From the NCBI RefSeq assembly GCF_030125375.1, contig NZ_JASJUU010000003.1:1006247-1070246 (forward strand): a stretch of 64,000 nucleotides of DNA, read 5' to 3'. Positions 7,954 through 17,300 of this stretch are shown one piece after another; within the stretch, counting starts at the first letter, position 1, and every line of letters begins with the position of its first letter. The translations under genes were made by a program, and so were the position numbers. This DNA is from Pseudoalteromonas umbrosa (lineage in GTDB: Bacteria; Pseudomonadota; Gammaproteobacteria; Enterobacterales; Alteromonadaceae). A model generated the notes under the pieces. It did no database searches and was not told the origin of the DNA. It was given only the letters and a program-made list of their open reading frames with translations.

Positions 7954-8715
7954 CTAGTTACGGTTGTCGTAGGCTTGCCATTCTAAGAACAAGCCAATTG
8001 TGTATCCGCCAATTCTACCTGCTTCTGAGATGTCATCATGTATTGCCATCGCTGCATCTCTATACATCACTGATGCATCAATGAGCTTTTGCTTATGCTC
8101 GTCTTTACATTCAAGCGCTAAACTCTCGTCAGGCAAGTTGTCACAGTCGCGATAAGTGGCGTTTAGGTCATCGACAATATGTAATTTGAAGTGATCTGAT
8201 AAGTCTCCAACGTACTGTGTGATAAGCGGTTCTGAGATGAATTCAATGGCCTTGAAGGACGCAGGTAAGGTCCAGCATCGTTGCCATGTGGCTGGGAATT
8301 GCTGCTCTGTTTGTTCTAAATAAGAGATATGATTTGTCGCATGATGAGGCTGTTGACTATAACTCAGTGCGATATCAAATGCGGCACAATTTTGAGGCGC
8401 TGCAGCCAATGATTTCTGGGCTGTACTGTATACAGCATGGTATGACTTCCAAGCGGGAGCATAGCTGTGTACGAAGTTAAACCAGAGGTCTTGCATTGTG
8501 TTAACCAAGGTGTTGTGAAACCTTGGATCGTGGGATACGCCATGCTTAGCCAACCAGTTTAGGTTATCTAATGCTGCGCGGTTTTCATTGTTTGCGATCA
8601 ATTCAAATGTTTGCGCGAGCATCTGATCTACATCGACAAGTTCTGTATTGGCAACGCTTGCATAACTTGATACCGACGCTAAAAATAAAGAGGTTGCACA
8701 CATAAGTTTTTTCAT
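7954..8715 (-). CDS. Exported protein of unknown function
   Basis: A 253-residue protein with a signal peptide (MKKLMCATSLFLASVSSYAS, cleavage near residue 20). The mature part is mainly helical, with five cysteines (NCAAF, RCWTL, DCDNL, ECKDE and one in the signal) that could form disulfides in the periplasm. I recognise no domain. The ATG at 8715 is preceded by an aagga-type ribosome binding site. The gene is alone, with its own terminator at 7885. Confidence 0.75.
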   Translation of the reverse strand: MKKLMCATSLFLASVSSYASVANTELVDVDQMLAQTFELIANNENRAALDNLNWLAKHGVSHDPRFHNTLVNTMQDLWFNFVHSYAPAWKSYHAVYSTAQKSLAAAPQNCAAFDIALSYSQQPHHATNHISYLEQTEQQFPATWQRCWTLPASFKAIEFISEPLITQYVGDLSDHFKLHIVDDLNATYRDCDNLPDESLALECKDEHKQKLIDASVMYRDAAMAIHDDISEAGRIGGYTIGLFLEWQAYDNRN

Positions 8716-9045
8716 TTTCTTTTTTCCTTAAAGAGTTATTTTGGTGTTTTAAATAGTGCCGTTCGTGGCAATCAACTCACTGCCTAGTAGTTAGGTATTA
8801 ACGAGTGAGTAGTATTTAGTAAGCAATTCGTATACCAGTTCGTGGTAAATTAAATAGTTGTTTGGCACGACATTTATTATTGGGGCTGTATAAATCTTTG
8901 GTTATTGAGTTATCAAATAATACTCTGCGCTTTTTCACGGATTAAGGTTAGTCTAGCTTCAAGCACTGGATTGCAAACTGCGCAATTTTGTACAAGCACT
9001 TTTAGAACTCTTACGTTAAGCTGAGATTGAGTAAGGGGGAAGTTT
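8716..9045. other. Divergent promoter region (unknown exported protein / AraC regulator)
   Basis: About 330 bases between divergent genes. A strong ribosome binding site (aaggggga) precedes the regulator start at 9046. I see no clear operator and no coding sequence. Confidence 0.5.
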
Positions 9046-9846
9046 ATGCAGCAATCAAAATTTAGCTTTCATCACGAACTAGGTGGCTTGGAAGTACTTC
9101 ATAATATAGATAAAAAAACTGATTTTGGCCGACACAATCACAGTGGGTACACAGTGGCTTTGGTTGATTGCGGCGCGCAGCGTTTTTTTCGCTCAGGCGC
9201 GCAGCACCTTGCTGGTAAACATAGTCTAATTTTGATTAATGCTGAACAAGTACATGATTGTAAAAAGGCGTGTGAAGGGGTCTCATCTTATCGATCTATG
9301 TATCCGACACCTGAGTTGTTTAACTGCTTAATGGACAGCAACAAAAACCGTGCGCCTTATTTCAGTGAGGCCGTGATGCATAATCCGGCACTTGCCTTGC
9401 AGCTTAATGACTTGTTTACCACATTGGACTCAGCAGCGGGCTTGCTGGAAAAGCAAACTCAGCTGGTGCATTTTTTGGATAATTTGTGTCAGTCAGCAGG
9501 CAGAGTAACGTTAGCTGATGAGCAAAAGTCGCTGAAATGCAGAATAGAGTTAGCAAAATCTTATCTGCTCGATCATGTGTTTGATGACGTGTCATTGGCT
9601 GATTTAGCGCAGCTTATTCATATGAGCCACTTTCATTTTGTCCGCTCTTTCAAAGCGCAGACAGGGCTGACACCGCATGCCTTTCAAATTCAACATAGAT
9701 TGAATCACGCTAAGTCGTTGCTTCGACATGGTCAAAGTATCTCTGATGTGGCGAGTCATGTTGGGTTTTATGATCATAGCCACTTTAGTCGTCACTTTAA
9801 GAAAAACATGGGGATAACCCCAAATCAGTATAGGCAGGCGTGTTAA
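9046..9846 (+). CDS. AraC-family regulator with N-terminal cupin domain (probable azlCD regulator)
   Basis: A 266-residue transcription factor. The N-terminal half is a cupin-like AraC ligand-binding domain (FGRHNHSGYTVALVDCGAQRF, about residues 26-46). The C-terminal half (about 165-266) has two helix-turn-helix motifs, ending with the AraC signature SDVASHVGFYDHSHFSRHFKKN and GITPNQYR. It lies 4 bases before azlC on the same strand, so it is probably cotranscribed with azlCD and likely controls them in response to an amino acid or analogue. That target assignment is inferred from position. Confidence 0.9.
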   Translation: MQQSKFSFHHELGGLEVLHNIDKKTDFGRHNHSGYTVALVDCGAQRFFRSGAQHLAGKHSLILINAEQVHDCKKACEGVSSYRSMYPTPELFNCLMDSNKNRAPYFSEAVMHNPALALQLNDLFTTLDSAAGLLEKQTQLVHFLDNLCQSAGRVTLADEQKSLKCRIELAKSYLLDHVFDDVSLADLAQLIHMSHFHFVRSFKAQTGLTPHAFQIQHRLNHAKSLLRHGQSISDVASHVGFYDHSHFSRHFKKNMGITPNQYRQAC

Positions 9847-9850
9847 TTCT

Positions 9851-10534
9851 ATGAAAGTTGCAATAAAAAAAGGCTTGCTTGATATGCTGCCACTCAACTT
9901 GGCGGTGTTGCCTTGGGGCTTGTTATGTGGCTCTTTAGCGATTCAAAATGGCTTTACAGCATTGGAGGCACAGCTTATGTCTGTGCTGGTATTTGCAGGT
10001 TCTGCGCAATTGGTGGCGGTAGAGCTAATGGCCAAAGAAGCCTCACTGCTAACCTTGATGGTAACGACATTCATCATCAGTGCACGCCATTTATTATACG
10101 GATTAGCCATACGTAATAAAATGGTCGATAAACCGCTTCGTTGGCGCGGGCCAATCGCATTTTTTCTCACTGATGAACTATTCGCTTTTTCTCATCATCA
10201 CCGAGCATATCAAGGTAAATTGCGTCTTGTATATGCATTGGTTGCAGGCGGTAGCTTCTATCTCGCTTGGAATGTGTGGACATTTTTTGGCATTGTGGCA
10301 GGGCAGTTTTTACCTGATCTGACTAATTTAGGTTTGGACTTTGCCATCGCAGCCATTTTTATAGCGCTGGTGGTACCTGGGGTGTCAAACCTCCCTGTTT
10401 TGTGTGCCTGTTTGGTGTCAGGGATCAGCATACTGTATTTCAAAACCATCCAGTTTGAATTTGGTTTGGTGGCTTCTGCATTGCTTGGCATGAGCACAGG
10501 ATATGTTTTGCAGGCAAAAGAGGACAAATCATGA
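9851..10534 (+). CDS. azlC: AzlC-family branched-chain amino-acid exporter, large subunit
   Basis: A 227-residue multi-pass inner-membrane protein with the AzlC opening: PLNLAVLPWGLLCGSLAIQNGFTALEAQLMS, then VFAGSAQLVA and SARHLLYGLAI. These are the hallmark stretches of AzlC/YgaZ proteins, which export branched-chain amino acids and analogues such as 4-azaleucine together with AzlD. It begins 4 bases after the AraC regulator and overlaps azlD by 4 bases (ATGA-type coupling). Length is normal. Confidence 0.92.
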   Translation: MKVAIKKGLLDMLPLNLAVLPWGLLCGSLAIQNGFTALEAQLMSVLVFAGSAQLVAVELMAKEASLLTLMVTTFIISARHLLYGLAIRNKMVDKPLRWRGPIAFFLTDELFAFSHHHRAYQGKLRLVYALVAGGSFYLAWNVWTFFGIVAGQFLPDLTNLGLDFAIAAIFIALVVPGVSNLPVLCACLVSGISILYFKTIQFEFGLVASALLGMSTGYVLQAKEDKS

Positions 10535-10830
10535 TAGTTACCATTGTTGCGCTTGCATGTGTCACCTTTGCCACTCGATATCTATTTTTAGCAAAAAACT
10601 TACCGTTTACCATTGGTCCAAGATTTCAGCGTTTGCTGAGCTTTAGCGCACCATGTGTGCTGACTGCGATTTGGGTGCCGATTGTGTTTATGCCAAATGG
10701 GGAACTGGTTACCGAGTTGAATAACCCCTATTTACTGGGGGCTTTAGCAGCCATTTTTTTGGCGTTTAAATTTAAAAATTTATATCTCACTACCTTTGGC
10801 AGCTTGATTGTATTTTATTTGTTTTTTTGA
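10531..10830 (+). CDS. azlD: AzlD-family branched-chain amino-acid exporter, small subunit
   Basis: A 99-residue membrane protein with three or four hydrophobic segments and the AzlD pattern: TFATRYLF near residue 11, FSAPCVLTAIWVPI near the middle. AzlD works as the obligate partner of AzlC. Its start overlaps the azlC stop by 4 bases. The REP-like tandem repeat begins 20 bases after the stop. Confidence 0.9.
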   Translation: MIVTIVALACVTFATRYLFLAKNLPFTIGPRFQRLLSFSAPCVLTAIWVPIVFMPNGELVTELNNPYLLGALAAIFLAFKFKNLYLTTFGSLIVFYLFF

Positions 10831-10850
10831 ACCACTTTGGGAGCTCAAAC

Positions 10851-11240
10851 GAGTTCAGGGTGACGGTGTTTAGTTTAGTATTGTTGGTTTAAACAAGTTG
10901 CACTTTCTTACCCTCGTCGTTGCGGGCTTGTTCCGCAATCCATGTTTGGGAGGGGATTGGGCCCTGAAGCGAGGTCAGGGTGACGGGGCTTAGTTTAGTG
11001 TTGTTGGTTTAAACAAGTTGCACTTTCTTACCCTCGTCGTTGCGGGCTTGTTCCGCACTCCATGTTTAAGAGGGTATTTGGCCCTGAAGCGAGTTCAGGG
11101 TGACGGGGTTTAGTTTAGCGTTGTTGTTTAAACAAGTTGCACTTTCTTACCCTCGTCGTTGCGGGCTTGTTCCGCAATCCATGCTTGGGAGGGGATTGGG
11201 CCCTGAAGCGAGTTCAGGGTAACGGGGTTAATTTTTTCAG
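10851..11240. repeat. Tandem 120-bp repeat of paired REP-like hairpins (three full copies plus a partial)
   Basis: Units at 10851-10970, 10971-11090 and 11091-11209 are about 95% alike by eye (the third is one base shorter), and a partial fourth begins at 11210. Each unit contains two REP-type inverted repeats: CCCTGAA with TTCAGGG around GCGAG, and TGCGGG with CCGCA around a short loop, embedded in a TCGTCGTTGCGGGCTTG context seen in many bacterial REP elements. The array lies between azlD and the convergent giant nuclease gene. It may protect mRNA ends or act as a terminator cluster; function is inferred. Confidence 0.9.
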
Positions 11241-11265
11241 GGGGGAAGGGATTAATTGAAGGTCA

Positions 11266-11304
11266 CCATAAAAAAGCCCCTGAAGCCAAAGGCGACAGGG
11301 GCTT
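11266..11304 (-). terminator. Intrinsic terminator of the giant nuclease gene
   Basis: On the minus strand AAGCCCCTG pairs with CAGGGGCTT around a 13-base loop and is followed by a run of Ts. It lies 18 bases past the stop codon at 11322. Confidence 0.9.
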
Positions 11305-11321
11305 ATCGTTTTAGCTTTATG

Positions 11322-14300
11322 TTATCGTCTGCGGCGCAGTAGCGCAGGGATAACAAGTAGTAGTAGGAGTACAGGCATTGAACCGCTAGAAGAACGAATT
11401 GTTCTCGTTTCTACACGTTCAATTACATTTACTGTGGGTGCCTTTACTGTTATTACAAGTGTGCCAGATGCGTTTGCACCTTGCTCATCGGCCACAATAT
11501 AATTGACAGTCACTTGACCTTCGCTGTTCGCTTCAGGCTTAAACGTGATGGCGCTATCCGTAAAGGTGACTTCACCTGAGTCTGCGGTTGCGTTTATAAG
11601 TATTAACTTACCACCTTCTGGGTCTGAGTCATTAGCGGTGACATCGACTGTGATGGTGTCATTGTTAAGCATTTCAGCCACATCATTCACGGTAACGGGT
11701 GGCTGATTCTGCAACTGAACTTGTGAAATCACATTGACTCGCATTGTTGCCGTACTTGTCCCGCCTTGACCATCACTGATTGTATATTCAATTGTATCTA
11801 CACCAATGAAATCAAGCGCACTTTGATACTGCAAACTCGAATCGCCATTGATTTGCACGGAGCCATGTACAGCAGAGGCATTGATTACATATAGAGTGTC
11901 GTTATCAGCATCAGTATCGTTTTCAAGTACATTTAGTGCGACTGATTGGTTGCTCGTTATCTCTTGGTTATCGTCTACAGCAGTAGGCGCTTTGTTGTCT
12001 GTTACAACAATACCAACACCACCTGGGTCGACAATTTTACCGTTTTTAATGCCATCCGCATCGTATTCGCCACCATCTACCAGTGTTAGCCTGACACACC
12101 ATGTACCTTCGATTAAGCCTTCCTGCCAGCTGCTATCATTCATGCTTGGGCAGTAACCTTGTTGGCCCATGGCTGAGTGGATAGCGTTACCATTTTGCGT
12201 TGCAAATGTGACCCAACCTTGATTTGGCAGGTACTTACGATATTGCGCATTTGATGGCACTACGGTTTGCTGAGGCAAGACGATTTTGACGCTTTCTACA
12301 CCACTTGGCATGTCAACAACAAAGTCAAAAATACCACCGCGATTTTCCATCCCTTCGTCGGCTGAGATTAAGCCCGTTTGCACTGCTTCATCGGCATTGA
12401 GCGAGGCTGCATTTTTGTTGCTACCCAGACTTAAACTACCGAGAGACATACACACACCGGCTTCTACTTCAATCAGGCCAGACTCCCAGTTATTACCTGA
12501 AGAAGGTAGTACATTACATTGCGCACCAATTGGGTCTAAGTAATTTGGAATACCATCGGCATCTTCGTCACCAAAACCTTCTTGCGCATCACTAATGAGG
12601 TCACCATCTGAGTCTGTATTATCGTTCAGTGCCGGTTGCTCTGAAACCACTTTAAATATCACAGTTTGTGTATCAAATAGTCCAGCACTATCTGTAGCAG
12701 TCGCACTTACTTGGTATACACCGGCAGAAAGTGTAGAAGCATTGATAATAAATTGAGTTGGATCGGTGCTCTCATTATTCAAATCAGCTTGTGTCTGCCA
12801 CTCAATGATGTGTGTATCTGTGCTATTTTGACCCTGCACATTTGCCGAAAGTGTGATTGGGCCATGCTCTGCAACCATGATTGAACGTGCTTCATTTTGT
12901 TGCACAGCACTGAGAGTAAGCGTTGGTGCAACGTTTGACTCTACGATGGTAATTTGATGTTGTTGCTCAGTAATTGCATTCAAGTCATCTGTATTTAATG
13001 TGATCACAATAGTTTCATTTGCATCGCTCACATTATCAAGTGCGGCCTCGATAGAAATGAAGCCCTGTGTCCCAGACTCGATAGTGACTTGGCCTGATGC
13101 CATTGTGTAGTCTTCTTCACCAGCAGTACCAGAAACTGCAAAATCAATGTTTACTGGGTAAGCGAAGTGCTCACCACTTAACGTCACAGGGATCGTTGTC
13201 GATTGGCCTTCAAGAACAAGCTGGCTTGGAGAAGGTATACTCACCATCGGACGTACATTCACTAACTGTGCTGCGCTTGCACAGACATCGGCAGAATTAC
13301 ATGCTTGCCAGTACACCTTATTGGCACCAGACGCTAAGAAATTATTACCAATGAGTTCAACAGCAATTGGTTCGCCGCTACTATCCACCGCAGTGGCTAC
13401 GCCTAATTCTACCTTAGTAAACTGGCCCGTAGCATTTACAGTCAGATCAGCTGGTACGGTGATCACAGGTGCTGAAGGTTGATTTTGGCGTAGCTCTAAC
13501 ACGGCTTCTGCGCGGCCACCAAATCCATCCGAAATTGCATAACGAACCTGAGCGATACCATTGAATGTATCGTTAGTACTAAACACAATTCTGTTTTCTT
13601 CAATCACAGCAAGACCTGTATCTGAATCAACAGCCACCAGCGACAAGGTATCACCATCAGGATCGCTGTCGTTGTCTAATACAGCTATCGTTATAGATGA
13701 TTGACCTTCAGCAAGTTGTATAAAGTCATCTTGTGCAACTGGTGCTAGGTTGTTCGTGCTAATTTGAACATTCACAGTTGCCTGAGCAGTCTCGGTGCCA
13801 TCACTGATTGTGTAGTTGATAGTTGCATGGCCTGTATTCAATGCCGGTGCTTGGTATTGAAGCACATCGCCGCTTACTTCAACGCTACCCGTATCGGCTG
13901 TTGCCGCAGTGATACGAAGCGTGTCGCCATCGATGTCAGTGTCATTTGCAAGTACATTGATGTTGGCAAGTGACTTTGCAGAGGCTACTGCTGAGTCGTT
14001 AACGGCTGTCGGTGCGTCGTTTTGCGGTGCAATCGTGATTGCAACGTGTGCAGTTGCGCTTAGCCCAGCATCATCACTGATTTCATAAGTGATTTGTGCT
14101 GTACCATTGAAGTTGTCAGCTGGTGAGTAGGTAACTGTAGAGTCAGAATAGCTAACTTGTCCTAAGCCTAAACTAAGCGCCGCATTTGTGATTTTTACGC
14201 TTGCCATGTTTTCGTCGATATCGTTATTTAATACCGAAACCGTCACACTTTGATCTTCAATCGTATTTGCGGTGTCATTGGTGGCGACAGGCGCTTGGTT

Positions 14301-17300
14301 TCTAGCGATAACATTGACAGAGAGTGTTGCTGTGGCAGTACCGCCATTGCCATCAGTGATGGTATAGCTGATTAATGCTTCACCAACAAAGCTTGCGCTT
14401 GGCGTAAAGCTTACTTGCGTATCAGAATAACTAAGCTCACCTTCACCTGAAACGATTGTAGCGGCGTTGATGATAAGTGGATCAGAGTCTGCATCCGTGT
14501 CATTTTCCAGCACATCGATAGTAACGGTTTCGCCTTGTACTGCGTCTGCAACATCGTTGTTTGCAATCGGCGCTTGGTTATCCGGTATGACAACGACTTC
14601 CAAATCGAAATCGGTGATAACAGGGTCATGGTCCGATGAACGGTATGGCGAGTCTGAGAACCACCTTGTTAGCTGACCTTCTGATTTACCTTCAGTGTTG
14701 TAGTCTAGGCCTGCGGCTTCATCGGCATTAATATGCCAGTGCATGGTTTGCACAACACGTTCCATCGAAGCGTTGGCAGTTAACATGTGATCTAGGCTGC
14801 CAGCTACACCGCTATAGAAGTATGAATAATTATCGCCGGTGTCTTTTTCAAGACTGATATTGGCAAAACCAGCATCGTAAAATGCTTGCATAGGCGCTTC
14901 ATACGCATAGGCATTAAAGTCACCTAAAATAGCGTAAATAGGCTCATTAGTGCTAGAAACTTCTGAATTTGAGTTTATTTCACTGCCAGTTTGGCCAAGT
15001 GCTGCAATGACTGTCTGAGCTGCTAATAAGCGCTGGCCATTACACGCGCCTTCGACTGCGTCATCCATATCTTCACCACATGACCCGCCTTTAGAGCGGA
15101 AGTGATTCACAACGACACGGATTTCTTTGCCACCGTTAATTGGTTTGAATGACTGCAACATGGGGGGTCTATGTGCACGTGTTGCTTCATCGAATGGCGG
15201 ATCTGTGATCACTTGCGCACTGCCTTGAGGTGTCACACGGTTATCACGGTAAATAATGCCGACAGTAACCGCATCTGTACCAACTTGTTCTAGCTGAGGG
15301 TTGATGTATGCCCAATTATTTGTGCCGTCTCGCTCATTTAGTCCATCAATGAGGTTTTTAATAGCACTGTTGTCACCGTAGCCATTGTTTTCGATTTCCA
15401 TTAGACCTACAACATCAGCATCTGAGGCCAATATTGCGCGGATCACTTTACTGCGCTGGCGATTGAACTCTTGCTCATTGTTCGCGCCGCGACTGTTAAA
15501 GTTGACGAAGTAGTTTAGTACGTTAAAGCTCGCAACACGAATATGTTGCTCTGATTGACGTTCTACAGGCTGAGTACGACGAGGGTTAGACTGCTCGAAG
15601 TTTGGTAAGCTGGTTGGAATAAGCTTGTAATTACCATAGGTGTAGTGAATCACCCCTGACATGTTCGACACTTGGTCGCCAGAGCGAAGTGGCATATCAG
15701 AACTGAAATTTGGGTAATAACTGATTGTTTCAGGGTTACTTTGCGTTGAGTTGTCATCAACAAGTAGTACATTTCTTGTGTTCAGATCAGCAAGCTCTAG
15801 GCGACGCGGGTCGTCTTTAGGATACTTGTTGGTAGGTTGCATTCGCATGCCTTGAGACAAGTAAATCTCACCATATTTAGTGAAATTATGGCTCAGGGTG
15901 ACATGTAACGTTTGTGGCATTGATACCCACATACCTTCAAGTGACTCTTGGTCAAAGCCTTTTGCAAACGGTAAATTCACCTCTGTTGGTGTGACCTGCG
16001 TTAACACATCTGTGGCACAAGAAAGGGTCTCTGTTACTGTACTAATTTGTGTTAAGTCATACTTCTCAACAACGGTGCCCAGCACACGAACTTGTTCACC
16101 AACTGTGACCTTGGTATTTGCATCCGCGACAAAAATGCCTTCTGATGTGGTGCTGTCATTGTCTGCATGCTGGTCTTCTTCTTGAATGAAGAATCCGCCA
16201 TGTTGACCGCTGTCTTGGAATGTGGCCACAACAACACCTTCAATCACAACAGATTGATCCACCAGAGGGCTTGTAGCCTGATTGCCCTGAACCGCACTAA
16301 TGAGTGTTGCAGGGTCATAACATACGCCAAGTTCAACTTGCGGCGGGGTTGATCCACCATCAGAGCCACAAGCCGCCACGCCACTGCAGCCAAGACCGTC
16401 TGCGGTATTTTTCTCGAACCCTTCCCATTCAATGTTTGGGTCAAAGGCATCATCTAAGGTTGTATCACCTGATGTGATCCCTTCTTTACGACGTAGGGTT
16501 TTATCTTTGGTTGAGGTATTACCGCTGCCCCATGCACTACCTGGATCAGTACCAACTTGACCAAATACATCGGCAACTTGGCCGTCAACTGTCAGTACAA
16601 GTGCATCATCTCCGTTAAAGTAAGTGATGGTACTGGTGCTGTCTTGACGACTCTTAATCTCGTCATTTGCACTGCTGTTAGCAATAACGTGAGTTTCACC
16701 ATGCTTTAATTCACCAGACAGGGTTTGTGTTCTTAACCCTTCTGTCGTGAGCGGTTTACCGTTATCTGCCAAGGTAATTGTAACGCGGCTAAGATCTATA
16801 GTTACACCAGTAAAGTTTGTAATTTCAACGGCTTTGTTGCTGCTGCTACCTTCAATGTACTCGGTGAAGATCACTTTACTGGCTTCGACCTGTTCAATGA
16901 CCTGAATCGAAAACGCAGGCAAGGTCACAACATCTTTATTGCCATCAGTGACACCGATGACGATATTGCTAGTCACACCAACATCTTGAGATGACGGCGT
17001 ACCAGTCAGTTCACCATTTTGTGTGTTGAATGTTGCCCAAGACGGTTTGTTGGCGATAGAGAAAGTCAGCGTGTCATTGTCTTCATCGTTTGCTTCTGGC
17101 TTGAATCCATAAGCAATGCCGACGATAGCACTTTTACTCGGTGTACCTGTGATGGTCGGTGGGGTTTTAATCGAACTTGAATCAACGACTTCAATGGTGA
17201 AGCTAGGTAAAGACACCGTTGATGTGCCGTCAGTCACAGAGATTTGAATTTGCTCATAAATTGCAATATCTGCCACTGCTGGCGTGCCAGATAAACGACC

